Shown here: positions 34,162-42,781 of the stretch, piece by piece
Position numbering within the stretch: the first letter of the stretch is position 1
Layout of the letters: each line of letters begins with the position of its first letter
Assembly: GCF_024345535.1 (NCBI RefSeq)
Contig: NZ_JAGQBH010000002.1
Location: 372,001-436,000, forward strand
DNA length: 64,000 nt
Source: Cyanobium sp. N.Huapi 1H5
Lineage (GTDB): Bacteria; Cyanobacteriota; Cyanobacteriia; PCC-6307; Cyanobiaceae
Direction of reading: 5' to 3'
Notes under the pieces: generated by a model
Told to the model about the DNA's origin: nothing
Databases searched by the model: none
What the model saw: the letters and a program-made list of their open reading frames with translations, nothing else
Made by a program: the position numbers and the translations under genes

Positions 34162-36005
34162 GCCAGCGCCAGGGTGGCCAGCCGGCCGGCGTTGGCCGTG
34201 GCGGCGGCGGCCAGCAGGGTGTCGGCCGCCACGCTGCCCAGATCGCCCTGGCGGCGGCTGCGCAGGCTCACCGTGCGGGTTTCGGCCTCCCGGGCTCCGA
34301 TCACCCCCAGCACCGGGATCTTCATCTGCTCGCCGTTGCGGATCAGCTTGCCGAGCCGATCCCCGCTGTGGTCGATGCCGGCGCGGATGCCGGCGGCCGC
34401 CAGCAGGCCCCGCAGTTCTTCGGCCCAGGGGAGGGCGTCATCGGTGACAGGCAGCAGCCGCACCTGCTCGGGGGCGAGCCAGAAGGGGAAATCGCCGGCG
34501 TGGTTCTCCACCATCACGCCGAAGAAGCGCTCCAGGGAGCCGAAAATGGCGCGGTGGATCATGATCGGCCGGCAGCGGCTGCCGTCGGCGGCCACGTAGT
34601 TCAGGTCGAAGCGTTCCGGCAGGTTGAAATCGAGCTGGATCGTGGAGCACTGCCACAGCCGGCCGATCGCATCCTCGATCTTGAGATCGATCTTCGGCCC
34701 GTAGAAGGCGCCGCCCCCCTCGTCCACCTTGTAGGCCCAGCCCTTGCGATCGAGGGCCTCCACCAGGCCGGCGGTGGCCAGCTCCCACACCGCGTCCTCG
34801 CCGATCGACTTCTCGGGGCGGGTGGAGAGATGGATCTCGTAGCTGCGGAAATCGAAGGTGGAAAGGATGTGCTCGGTGAGGTTCAGCACCCGCAGGATCT
34901 CATCGGAGATCTGGTCCGGCAGGCAGAACACGTGGGCGTCGTCCTGGGTGAAGCCGCGCACCCGCATCAGCCCGTGCATCACCCCGGGCCGCTCGTAGCG
35001 GTACACGGTGCCGAGCTCGGCCCAGCGGATCGGCAGCTCCCGGTAGGAGCGCAGCCGGCTGGCGTAGGTGAGCACGTGGAACGGGCAGTTCATCGGCTTG
35101 AGCTGGTACTGCCGCTCGTCCACCGCCATCGGCCCGAACATGCTCTCGCTGTAGAAGTCGAGGTGGCCCGAGGTCTTCCAGAGGCTCAGGTCGGCCACGT
35201 GGGGGGTGTAGAGGAGCTCGTAGCCGTCCTCGAAGTGGGCCGAGCGCCAGAAGTCCTCGATCAGCAGGCGCATGCGGGCGCCGCGGGGATGCCAGAACAC
35301 CAGGCCGGCGCCGGCCTCCTCTTCGATCGAGAAGAGGTCCAGGTCGGTGCCCAGCCGGCGGTGGTCGCGGCGCAGGGCCTCTTCCTTGCGCCGCCTGTGC
35401 TCCGCCAGCTGCTCGGGTGTCTCCCAGGCGGTGCCGTAGATGCGCTGCAGCTGGGCGCGCTTCTCATCACCCCGCCAGTAGGCCCCGGCCACGCTTTCGA
35501 GGGCGAAGGCCTTGGGGTTGAGCTCGCCGGTGTTGGCCACGTGGGGACCGGCGCAGAGGTCCCACCACTGGTCGCCCAGGGTGTAAAGGGTGATCGGCTC
35601 GTTGAGCCCCTCCAGGATCTCCAGCTTGTAGGGCTCGTTCTGGGCCCGGATCCGCCGCTCCGCCTCCTCGCGGCTCACCTCGATGCGCTCCAGGGGCAGC
35701 TTGCGGGCAATGATCTTGCCCATCTCCTTCTGGATGGCCTTGAGATCGGCGTCGGTGAAGGGTTCGGGGTTGTCGAAGTCGTAGTAGAAGCCGCTCTCGG
35801 TCCAGGGACCGATGGTGACCTGCGCCCGGGGGAAGAGCTTCTGCACCGCCATGGCCAGCACGTGGCTCATCGAATGGCGGATGCGCAGCAGCTGGGGGCT
35901 CTCGCTCGTCTTCGGCAGCACGATGGCGGCCGCCTCGGAGGGGGCGTCGCCGGCGGCGGCGGGGCTGGAGGCCGGTGGCACCGGCGAAGGGGGCGCGGAC
36001 GTCAT
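34158..36005 (-). CDS. thrS: Threonyl-tRNA synthetase lacking the TGS domain
   Basis: A 615-residue class II aminoacyl-tRNA synthetase. The sequence begins, after about 40 low-complexity Ala/Pro/Ser residues, directly with the editing domain (H-S-M-S-H, then D-L-C-A-G-P-H-V with its Cys), followed by the catalytic core (M-R-V-R-G-F-T-Q-D-D-A-H, K-P-M-N-C-P) and the anticodon-binding domain. The N-terminal TGS domain of about 60 residues found in E. coli ThrS is absent. The start at 36005 (M-T-S-A-P) is preferred over 36140. Confidence 0.95.
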   Translation of the reverse strand: MTSAPPSPVPPASSPAAAGDAPSEAAAIVLPKTSESPQLLRIRHSMSHVLAMAVQKLFPRAQVTIGPWTESGFYYDFDNPEPFTDADLKAIQKEMGKIIARKLPLERIEVSREEAERRIRAQNEPYKLEILEGLNEPITLYTLGDQWWDLCAGPHVANTGELNPKAFALESVAGAYWRGDEKRAQLQRIYGTAWETPEQLAEHRRRKEEALRRDHRRLGTDLDLFSIEEEAGAGLVFWHPRGARMRLLIEDFWRSAHFEDGYELLYTPHVADLSLWKTSGHLDFYSESMFGPMAVDERQYQLKPMNCPFHVLTYASRLRSYRELPIRWAELGTVYRYERPGVMHGLMRVRGFTQDDAHVFCLPDQISDEILRVLNLTEHILSTFDFRSYEIHLSTRPEKSIGEDAVWELATAGLVEALDRKGWAYKVDEGGGAFYGPKIDLKIEDAIGRLWQCSTIQLDFNLPERFDLNYVAADGSRCRPIMIHRAIFGSLERFFGVMVENHAGDFPFWLAPEQVRLLPVTDDALPWAEELRGLLAAAGIRAGIDHSGDRLGKLIRNGEQMKIPVLGVIGAREAETRTVSLRSRRQGDLGSVAADTLLAAAATANAGRLATLALA

Positions 36006-36123
36006 GGAGGCAACCTGTTGCAGGCATGGTATCCAGGCCCACCGATGGCCCCCCGGCCAGCGCCGGTACCGGAGGCCGGAGGGACCGGCGATCGGCCCTA
36101 AGTTGGGGGCGTTGAGCACTGCG

Positions 36124-36657
36124 ATGGCCGCCCGACCCACGCCAGGACCCGTCCAGAGCGCAGTGCAGCGGCCAGCCCCCGGCGGCCCGGAGGGGTCAGG
36201 GCCGGGCCGGGCCGCCGAGCGCCGCAGCGTCGCCCTCAGCTACCTGCTGTGGTGCACCTGCCTGGTGGGGCTGTGCGGCCTGCCGCGCTTCTACAACCGC
36301 AAGCCCCTGAGCGGCACCCTCTGGCTGCTCACCTTCGGGCTCTGTGGCATCGGCCAGCTGCTGGATCTGGTGCTGCTGCCCGACATGGTGCGCCAGGCCA
36401 ACCAGTCCCTGCTGCTGGAGGAGGCCCTGGCGGGCCGTGAAACGGCGGCCTACCCGCCCATCGAACGTCAGCTGCTCCAGCTCGCCCGCCGGACCGGCAA
36501 AGGCGGCTTCACCCTCAACGACGCCCTGCTGGAGCTCCAGCTGCCCCCCCAGGCCAACAGCAGTGTGGTCAGCGCCGAGATTGAGCGGCTGCTGCTCAAC
36601 CACCTGCTGGACGTGGGCAACGACGAACGGGGCCGGGTGGTCTACCGGGAACCGTGA
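36124..36657 (+). CDS. TM2-domain membrane protein
   Basis: A 177-residue protein. After a basic Pro-rich lead, residues about 40-80 form the two-helix TM2 domain (C-G-L-P-R-F-Y-N turn and L-L-T-F-G-L-C-G-I-G-Q-L-L-D). The remaining C-terminal part is cytosolic and helical, with no recognised motif. It diverges from thrS with about 120 bases between the start codons. Function unknown; the ATG at 36124 is selected, and the longer frame is a shadow of thrS. Confidence 0.75.
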   Translation: MAARPTPGPVQSAVQRPAPGGPEGSGPGRAAERRSVALSYLLWCTCLVGLCGLPRFYNRKPLSGTLWLLTFGLCGIGQLLDLVLLPDMVRQANQSLLLEEALAGRETAAYPPIERQLLQLARRTGKGGFTLNDALLELQLPPQANSSVVSAEIERLLLNHLLDVGNDERGRVVYREP

Positions 36658-36663
36658 GGCCGA

Positions 36664-37320
36664 TCAGGCGCTGGTGAGGCGCCGCTGCCGCTCCAGTTCC
36701 CGGTCGTAGAAGCGCTGCAGCTCGGTGCGGCACTTCACCGGCTGGCCGTAATGGCTGTCGCCCGCCAAGGTCGGCAGGGAGGCCCATTCCGGTGCCAGCC
36801 GTGCCAGCACCTCGGGCGTCAGGCCGTGGCGGTCGAAGCTCCCCAGGGCGCCGCGCTGCTGGATCAGATGCAGGGCGGCCTGGTCCTGGCTGGCGGGGCC
36901 GAAGTCCCGGAGCCCGAGGCGTTCAGCCGCCCGATCCCAGGTGGTGGGCAGGAACTGGTAAGCACCGGCGGCGGCACTGGCATAGCCGCGGCGCACCACG
37001 GTGTCGGGGTGACGGCTGAGGTCGCCGAAGCGGTCCCCGCCATAGAGCACCCGGTAGCCGTCGTCGCTGCCGCCCAGCCAGGTGCCCTCGGCATAGCGGA
37101 TCGTGTTCAGCAGGGCCCGCCGCTCGGGGGTGATCCCGTAGGGGCCGGGGGCGCTCGCCACCACCGGCCGTGCGGCGGGCTGGGGGGTGGGACGGACCAC
37201 CTGTGGGGGGACGGGGGCGGCCGGGCGTTGCACCATCGGCAGCATCAGGAGCAGCACCAGGGTGAGGGGGCCACGCTGGAGCGGCTTCGGCGGCGGCGGG
37301 AGGGGGCGACGCAAGGGCAA
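36664..37320 (-). CDS. Secreted GH104-type muramidase/lytic glycosidase
   Basis: A 218-residue exported protein with a hydrophobic N-terminal segment (about 19-33) and a Pro-rich linker. The catalytic domain has the Glu in R-Y-A-E-G-T-W-L, followed by G-Y-R-V-L-Y-G-G and A-S-A-A-A-G-A-Y-Q-F-L-P-T-T-W, typical of glycoside hydrolase family 104 and phage lambda-type endolysins. It cuts peptidoglycan glycan strands. Phage origin is possible for the fold, but no other phage genes are near. Confidence 0.85.
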   Translation of the reverse strand: MPLRRPLPPPPKPLQRGPLTLVLLLMLPMVQRPAAPVPPQVVRPTPQPAARPVVASAPGPYGITPERRALLNTIRYAEGTWLGGSDDGYRVLYGGDRFGDLSRHPDTVVRRGYASAAAGAYQFLPTTWDRAAERLGLRDFGPASQDQAALHLIQQRGALGSFDRHGLTPEVLARLAPEWASLPTLAGDSHYGQPVKCRTELQRFYDRELERQRRLTSA

Positions 37321-37552
37321 GCGGTCGTCAGGGATCCATGACCCTGCTCAGGCCCGGGCCCTGGACGCGACACCCCGCCACCCGTACTGGACAGACCGGG
37401 GCCCGGTGTGCTTACGAACCCCCTCCAGAGGGCGGGCTTTCAGGAAATATTCAGTCGGGAGCGGGGAGGCGCAGGAAACCTGCGGCCGCTGGCCGCCCCC
37501 ACCGGGCAACCGACTGGCGCCGATACACCCACAGCGAACGATCAGCTGTCGT

Positions 37553-37574
37553 AATCAATACATAACGATTGATT
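37553..37574. repeat. AT-rich inverted repeat between muramidase and trpS
   Basis: AATCAAT (37553-37559) and ATTGATT (37568-37574) are exact reverse complements with an 8-nt spacer. They stand out in AT content from the rest of the 297-bp gap (37321-37617), which otherwise shows no credible gene. It may be part of a promoter for the muramidase gene or an operator. Confidence 0.3.
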
Positions 37575-37617
37575 CACGCTTTTCCCGGGCCCCTTGCCGC
37601 CGGAACCGCGCCCCGGT

Positions 37618-38655
37618 TCAATCCTGAGCCAGGAAGCCGAGGGCACTGCGGACCCGCTGCAAGGTCGCGGCGGCCACGGCCGAAGCCCGCTCCCGCCCGT
37701 CCCTGAGCACCGCCTCGAGGTGGCCAGGGTCGCTGCGCAGCTCCGCATAGCGCTGCTGCAGGGGCCGCAGGGCCTCCACCGCGGCGTCCGCCAGCAGGGG
37801 TTTGAAGGCCCCCCAGCCCATGGCGGCGCAGTCCGCCGCTGCCCGCTCGCGGCCCACCCCGGAGAGCAGGGCGTAGAGACCGAGCAGGTTGTCGGCCTCC
37901 GGCCGCTCCGGGTTGCCGAACTCCAGGCCCATGACCGGGTCGGTCTTGGCCCGCTTGATCTTGCGGGTGATGAGCTCGGGCGGGTCCAGCAGGGTGATGC
38001 GGGAGCCCTCGTTGGGGTCGCTCTTGCTCATCTTGCTGCTGCCGTCGGTGAGGCTCATCACCCGGGCCCCCTCCTTCAGGATCAGGGGCTCGGGCACCTT
38101 GAGGACGGGGTGCTCCGGATCCGGCGCGTAGCGGGCGTTGATGCGCTGCTGGGCGATGTCGCGGGCCAGCTCCAGGTGCTGCTTCTGGTCTTCCCCCACC
38201 GGCACCCGATCAGCGTCATAGAGAAGGATGTCCGCGGCCATCAGCACCGGGTAATCCAGCAGCCCGGCGGAGACGTTGTCGCCCTGCTTGAGCGCCTTCT
38301 CCTTGAACTGGATCATCCGCTCCAGCCAGTTGAGCGGCGTGACGCAGTTGAGCAGCCAGCAGAGCTCGCTGTGCTCGCTGACGTGGCTCTGCACGAACAC
38401 CGTCGAGCGCTGCGGGTCGATGCCGCACGCCAGGTAGAGGGCGGCGGTGCTGAGGGTGTCCTCCGCGAGCCGCTTCGGATCGTGGGGCACGGTGATCGCG
38501 TGCAGGTCGACCACGCAGAAGAAGGTCTCGTGGCTGTCCTGCAGGTCGACCCAGTTGCGGATCGCACCCAGCCAGTTGCCCAGGTGCAGGGCCCCGGTGG
38601 GCTGCACGCCGGACAGCACCCGGGGCCGCGCCGTCCTGGCGCCGGTATCGCTCAC
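37618..38655 (-). CDS. trpS: Tryptophanyl-tRNA synthetase
   Basis: A 345-residue class I synthetase with the HIGH-type motif G-A-L-H-L-G-N-W-L-G near residue 18 and the KMSKS motif S-K-M-S-K-S-D-P-N at about 210. Length is normal for the bacterial enzyme. The start overlaps the stop of the gene upstream by four bases. Confidence 0.96.
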   Translation of the reverse strand: MSDTGARTARPRVLSGVQPTGALHLGNWLGAIRNWVDLQDSHETFFCVVDLHAITVPHDPKRLAEDTLSTAALYLACGIDPQRSTVFVQSHVSEHSELCWLLNCVTPLNWLERMIQFKEKALKQGDNVSAGLLDYPVLMAADILLYDADRVPVGEDQKQHLELARDIAQQRINARYAPDPEHPVLKVPEPLILKEGARVMSLTDGSSKMSKSDPNEGSRITLLDPPELITRKIKRAKTDPVMGLEFGNPERPEADNLLGLYALLSGVGRERAAADCAAMGWGAFKPLLADAAVEALRPLQQRYAELRSDPGHLEAVLRDGRERASAVAAATLQRVRSALGFLAQD

Positions 38656-39206
38656 GCTTCCGGAGTGGCGTCGCCCTCGGTATCGGCGGAGGCCATCGCC
38701 CCCTCGGCCGCCTCAACGGCGGCGTCCGCAGCCGCCACGGCTTCGGTGGCGTCGGCTTCGGCCTCCGGAGCTTCCGCCGGGGCTTCGGCTTCGATCACCG
38801 CCACCGGAGCCGCGGGGCGGCTGGGCCGGGCGAAGGGGTCGATCCGGGGGCCACCGCCGCCACGGCCCACCTGGCGGGGCTGGCCATCGCCACCGCCCCG
38901 GCGGGGCTCACCCCCCCGGGGAGCGGGGGCGCGGGAGCCCGCCTGGGCCCGGTGCTCGGCCACCAGGGCCTCGAGCTGACCCTTCTCCAGCTGGTCGGCG
39001 AGGGTGCGCAGGGAAAAACCCAGCACCGCGACGGTGGAGCGCAGGCCGAAGGCCTCCTGCAGGGCACGGGCGGCCTGCATCTCGTTGTCGCTGAGGCGGA
39101 TGCGGAAGCCGCCCGGCTCCCGGTTCGGCCCCGAACGGCCGCCGCGCTCGGGGGCCTCCCCGCGGCCGGAGCCCACGGGAAGAGGGGTGTTGGTGTCGTC
39201 CGCCAT
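38652..39206 (-). CDS. Low-complexity protein with a short conserved core
   Basis: A 184-residue protein. Residues about 33-75 form an ordered region (F-R-I-R-L-S-D-N-E-M-Q-A-A-R-A-L), with the rest Gly/Arg-rich then Ala/Glu-rich and probably disordered. The ATG at 39206 (M-A-D-D-T) is preferred. The Gly-Arg-rich middle could bind RNA. No family recognised; the overlap with trpS suggests a common transcript. Confidence 0.65.
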   Translation of the reverse strand: MADDTNTPLPVGSGRGEAPERGGRSGPNREPGGFRIRLSDNEMQAARALQEAFGLRSTVAVLGFSLRTLADQLEKGQLEALVAEHRAQAGSRAPAPRGGEPRRGGGDGQPRQVGRGGGGPRIDPFARPSRPAAPVAVIEAEAPAEAPEAEADATEAVAAADAAVEAAEGAMASADTEGDATPEA

Positions 39207-39221
39207 GGCCGCAGCCCGCAA

Positions 39222-39836
39222 TCAGGGGCAAGTGTCGCGCATCGAGGTCCGGCCGGCGGCGACGTCAGGACCCAGCCACAGCAGCCGGTGCCTGCCCCGA
39301 GGGGCACGGCCGTCCCGCCGGGCCAGCACCAGCAGCGGCACGGGCCGGGGGCCGCCGGCGGCGAAGCGCAGCCGGTACTGCTGAAGGAGGTCGAGGTAGG
39401 TCTCGAGCGTCCAGCCCTGGGTGCCCCGCTCCTGGGCGGCCCAGAACTTCCGCAGCGCCTCCCGGCAGGCCTCCGCCCCGAAGTCCTCCCAGCAGAGCCG
39501 CTCGGCCTCCCAGGCCGGGCGACCGGCGGCCACCAGCTCCCGGTAGCGCCGCAGCTCGGGGGCCTCCTGGCTGCAGTCCGGGGGCAGGCGGTTGGCCAGG
39601 TGTTCCACCGGGACCCGGCTCAGGCGCAGCCAGCAACGCTCCAGCAAAAGCACCGGCAGGCCGCCGTGCCAGTGGTCGCTGCCCTCCAGCTCCTCAAGGG
39701 CGCGACGCAGTTCTTCCAGGTGGGGCTCCAGGAGGAACAGGCCGTCCTGGGTCACCACCTGGCCGGGCGTCGCAGCGTTGCCGTGACGGGCATCGGAAGA
39801 CGGCACGGAGGGGAGCCGGACGACAGCTTGAATCAT
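39222..39836 (-). CDS. Hypothetical protein upstream of the low-complexity gene
   Basis: A 204-residue soluble protein rich in Leu, Glu and Trp. No signal peptide or membrane helix and no family recognised. The frame uses GC-rich third positions like its neighbours and stops 15 bases before the next gene start, which supports coding. Function unknown. Confidence 0.65.
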   Translation of the reverse strand: MIQAVVRLPSVPSSDARHGNAATPGQVVTQDGLFLLEPHLEELRRALEELEGSDHWHGGLPVLLLERCWLRLSRVPVEHLANRLPPDCSQEAPELRRYRELVAAGRPAWEAERLCWEDFGAEACREALRKFWAAQERGTQGWTLETYLDLLQQYRLRFAAGGPRPVPLLVLARRDGRAPRGRHRLLWLGPDVAAGRTSMRDTCP

Positions 39837-39944
39837 GCTGCGTCCGGCCGGGTTCTGCAGGGACGGTGTCTTAAGGGAGGTGGACGCGGGGGTGTGAGCC
39901 CCATCACTTCTGAGCTAGAGAGGCATCGCCGCCGGTACCCACCC

Positions 39945-41360
39945 GTGACGCCCCAGGACCCCCTGCGCCCCGCCGCCCTGGCCTCCCTGCTGTCCGCCGG
40001 CTGGGGCAGGCAGGCCCTGCTGCTGGCCGGGGGAGTGATCGGGGGCGAACTGCTGCTGCGGGCGTTGCCCGGCGAAGGACTGGGTCTGGTGGGGATCGCC
40101 GGGGTGGCGGCGGGCTGGTGGTGGCTGGGCCGGCGGCCCGCCCGCCTGGCGCCGCCCCGGTTGCCCGCCAGCTTCGACGCCTGGGTGCGGCGCTGCGAGG
40201 GGCTGCTGCTCCAGTTCGAGCAGCTGGAGGGGGAGGTGGGCGAGGGCGAGCCGGGCGAGGGCCAGACCCAGCGCCGCATCGGCCTCGCCGCCCTGCGGCA
40301 AGAGGGGGCCCGCACCGGTCTCCAGCTCGCCCTGGTGGGCTCCGTCGCCCCCGACGCCTCCTGGGCCCCCCAGCTGCAGCAGGCCCTGCGCGGCCGGCTG
40401 GCCCTGAGCCTGCGCTGGGGTGAGGCCCTGCCGGCGGTGAGCCGGGAGCGCCAGTGGCCCGAAGGCTTCGCCGCCGCCGACGCGGTGCTGTTCCACCTGG
40501 TGACCCCCCTGCGGGCCGCCGATCTGCGCTGGCTGGAGGCGGTGCCCCCGGGCCAGCCCCTCTGGCTGCTGGTGCAACCGGAGGCCCCCTGCGATCCGGC
40601 CGACCTGGCGGCCGAACTGGCCTCCCAGTGGCCCGGCGCCACCGCCGAGCGACTGCTGCCGTGGGACGGCCGCCCCGAAGCCCTGACCGCCAGCCTGCAG
40701 CCCCTGGCCCGCTGGCTGGTGGCCGAGGGGGCCTCCCTGCGCCGGGCCACACCGCTGCGGCGCATCGAGGCCCTGCACCGGTGCTGGCAGGCCGACCTGG
40801 AACGGCTGCGGCGGCAACGGCTGGTCCAGCTGCAGCAGCGCACCCAGTGGATCGTGGCGGCCGGCGTGTTCGCCGCGCCCCTGCCCTCCCTCGATCTGGT
40901 GGTGCTGGCGGCGGCCAACGGCCTGATGCTGCAGGAGATGGCCCGTCTCTGGGGCTGCCCCTGGAGCGCGGAGCAGCTCAAGGCCGCCGCCGTGGAACTG
41001 GGCAAGGCCTCCCTGCTGCTGGGGGTGGTGGAGTGGAGCAGTCAGGCCCTGGCCGCCGCCGTGCGCCTCCATGGGGCCACCTGGCTGGTGGGCGGGGCGC
41101 TCCAGGCCCTGAGCGCGGCCTACCTGACCCGGGTGGTGAGCCATGCCATGGCCGATGTGCTGGCCCTCTCCGCCGGTGTCGAGGCCCCGGACCTCGAGCG
41201 CATCAAGCGGGAGGCCCCCCTGCTGGTGGCGCGGGCGGCCGAGGCGGAGAAGCTCGACTGGTCCGGCTTCCTGCAGCAGGGCCGGACCTGGATCAGCCAG
41301 CAGCTGTCCGCACCAACCCAGCCATCCCTGGCCGCGCCCTCCCTGCCGCCCGCTGTGTGA
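39945..41360 (+). CDS. DUF697/YcjF-like membrane protein
   Basis: A 471-residue protein with membrane segments near residues 22-50 and in the C-terminal third (about 303-330, 365-410). The C-terminal region with W-I-V-A-A-G, D-L-V-V-L-A-A-A-N and A-V-E-L-G-K resembles DUF697, often paired with GTPase domains. In the middle there is a degraded G-domain-like region without a clear P-loop. GTG at 39945 is chosen; the in-frame extension back to 38952 is antisense to other genes. Confidence 0.75.
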   Translation: MTPQDPLRPAALASLLSAGWGRQALLLAGGVIGGELLLRALPGEGLGLVGIAGVAAGWWWLGRRPARLAPPRLPASFDAWVRRCEGLLLQFEQLEGEVGEGEPGEGQTQRRIGLAALRQEGARTGLQLALVGSVAPDASWAPQLQQALRGRLALSLRWGEALPAVSRERQWPEGFAAADAVLFHLVTPLRAADLRWLEAVPPGQPLWLLVQPEAPCDPADLAAELASQWPGATAERLLPWDGRPEALTASLQPLARWLVAEGASLRRATPLRRIEALHRCWQADLERLRRQRLVQLQQRTQWIVAAGVFAAPLPSLDLVVLAAANGLMLQEMARLWGCPWSAEQLKAAAVELGKASLLLGVVEWSSQALAAAVRLHGATWLVGGALQALSAAYLTRVVSHAMADVLALSAGVEAPDLERIKREAPLLVARAAEAEKLDWSGFLQQGRTWISQQLSAPTQPSLAAPSLPPAV

Positions 41361-41367
41361 CGTTGTT

Positions 41368-41395
41368 TTCATGAAGTCTCTTCATGAATATTCAT
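41368..41395. promoter_or_regulatory. Cluster of palindromic sites upstream of psbA
   Basis: TTCATGAA, itself a perfect palindrome, occurs at 41368-41375 and 41381-41388 (13-bp spacing), and the second overlaps the 12-bp palindrome ATGAATATTCAT at 41384-41395. The cluster lies about 125-150 bp before the psbA ATG and directly after the DUF697 stop, in otherwise AT-poor DNA. It is a candidate light- or redox-responsive operator; the HLR1 (RpaB) direct repeat was not found. Confidence 0.45.
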
Positions 41396-41470
41396 TGCGT
41401 ACCGGACCGATTGCCTGAAGGATCGTTGCGCTCCGGAGCCGGTTCCTTCGGGGTTACTTAATGTGAATGG

Positions 41471-41487
41471 ACCTCCCTTGTGGAGGT
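41471..41487 (+). promoter_or_regulatory. psbA leader hairpin containing GGAGG
   Basis: ACCTCC (41471-41476) pairs exactly with GGAGGT (41482-41487) around a 5-nt loop. The GGAGG would be hidden in the stem. It is about 31 bases before the psbA start, too far for a normal ribosome-binding site, so it may be a translation or stability element. Confidence 0.45.
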
Positions 41488-41517
41488 ATCACTGCGTCTT
41501 CCTATCGTCTTACTTCC

Positions 41518-42594
41518 ATGACCACTGCCATTCGCAGCGGCCGCTCGGAAAGCTGGGAAAGCTTCTGCGCCTGGGTCACCTCCACCAACAACCGCATCTA
41601 CGTCGGTTGGTTCGGTGTGCTGATGATCCCTTGCCTGCTGGCCGCCACCATCTGCTACGTCGTCGCCTTCATCGCGGCCCCCGCCGTCGACATCGACGGC
41701 ATCCGTGAGCCGGTCGCCGGCTCCCTGATGTACGGCAACAACATCATCTCCGGCGCCGTTGTTCCTTCCAGCAACGCCATCGGTCTGCACTTCTACCCCA
41801 TCTGGGAAGCCGCCAGCCTCGACGAGTGGCTGTACAACGGCGGCCCTTACCAGCTGGTGGTCTTCCACTTCCTGGTGGGCATCTCCGCCTACATGGGCCG
41901 CCAGTGGGAGCTCTCCTACCGGCTGGGCATGCGCCCCTGGATCTGCGTCGCCTACTCCGCCCCCCTCTCGGCGGCCTTCGCGGTGTTCCTGATCTATCCC
42001 CTGGGCCAGGGCTCCTTCTCCGACGGCATGCCCCTCGGCATCAGCGGCACCTTCAACTTCATGCTGGTGTTCCAGGCCGAGCACAACATCCTGATGCACC
42101 CCTTCCACATGCTGGGTGTGGCGGGCGTGTTCGGTGGCTCCCTGTTCTCCGCCATGCACGGTTCTCTGGTCACCAGCTCCCTGGTGCGTGAGACCACCGA
42201 GAGCGAGTCCCAGAACTACGGCTACAAGTTCGGCCAGGAAGAGGAGACCTACAACATCGTGGCCGCCCACGGCTACTTCGGTCGCCTGATCTTCCAGTAC
42301 GCCTCCTTCAACAACAGCCGCAGCCTCCACTTCTTCCTGGCCGCCTGGCCCGTGGTCGGCATCTGGTTCACGTCCCTGGGCATCAGCACCATGGCGTTCA
42401 ACCTGAACGGCTTCAACTTCAACCAGTCCGTGCTCGACAGCCAGGGCCGGGTGGTGAACACCTGGGCCGACGTGCTCAACCGCGCCAACCTCGGCTTCGA
42501 GGTGATGCACGAGCGCAACGCCCACAACTTCCCCCTCGATCTGGCCACCGTGCAGTCCGTTCCCGTGGCCCTGCAGGCCCCGGCGATCGGCTGA
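41518..42594 (+). CDS. psbA: Photosystem II D1 protein
   Basis: A 358-residue core protein of the photosystem II reaction centre in the thylakoid, carrying ligands for the Mn4CaO5 cluster, the special-pair chlorophylls and QB. Five membrane helices and the signature L-Y-N-G-G-P-Y-Q-L are present. M-G-R-Q-W places Gln at the position called 130 in the usual numbering (129 here), the low-light D1:1 form. The short C-terminal extension after D-L-A would be removed by CtpA. The ATG at 41518 matches the picocyanobacterial N-terminus; the upstream ATG at 41467 is in the leader. Confidence 0.98.
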   Translation: MTTAIRSGRSESWESFCAWVTSTNNRIYVGWFGVLMIPCLLAATICYVVAFIAAPAVDIDGIREPVAGSLMYGNNIISGAVVPSSNAIGLHFYPIWEAASLDEWLYNGGPYQLVVFHFLVGISAYMGRQWELSYRLGMRPWICVAYSAPLSAAFAVFLIYPLGQGSFSDGMPLGISGTFNFMLVFQAEHNILMHPFHMLGVAGVFGGSLFSAMHGSLVTSSLVRETTESESQNYGYKFGQEEETYNIVAAHGYFGRLIFQYASFNNSRSLHFFLAAWPVVGIWFTSLGISTMAFNLNGFNFNQSVLDSQGRVVNTWADVLNRANLGFEVMHERNAHNFPLDLATVQSVPVALQAPAIG

Positions 42595-42662
42595 TTCCCT
42601 CGGCACCCGCGATCGGCTGCGTCCCGCGGGGCGCTCGCCGATCCACCCCCTGCCCCCCCCCT

Positions 42663-42700
42663 GCCCCCTCTGTCCCCTGCGGACGCCGAGGGGGCTTTTT
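42663..42700 (+). terminator. Rho-independent terminator of psbA
   Basis: GCCCCCTC (42663-42670) pairs with GAGGGGGC (42688-42695), with an inner GTCC/GGAC pairing, and is followed by five T residues. It lies 69 bases after the psbA stop. Confidence 0.75.
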
Positions 42701-42781
42701 CCTGGCGGCCATCCGGCCATGGCAGGGCCGCGGCGGCGGCCAGAATGTTCACTCCAAGCTTTCTGTTCGCCAGCGGCCGCC

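Noticed and set aside
36664-37320. Prophage remnant suggested by the endolysin-like muramidase
   Set aside because: Neighbours are housekeeping genes and no integrase, terminase, capsid or holin gene is seen; it has its own signal-type N-terminus.
37338-37565. 75-codon open frame between the muramidase and trpS genes
   Set aside because: Composition and lack of any pattern or ribosome-binding site suggest noncoding DNA.
41467-41517. Upstream ATG giving a longer D1
   Set aside because: The extra 17 residues come from the leader hairpin; the D1 N-terminus M-T-T-A is at 41518.
41361-41517. HLR1 (RpaB) direct repeat before psbA
   Set aside because: No match to the paired TTACA motif; only a partial GTTAC at 41453.
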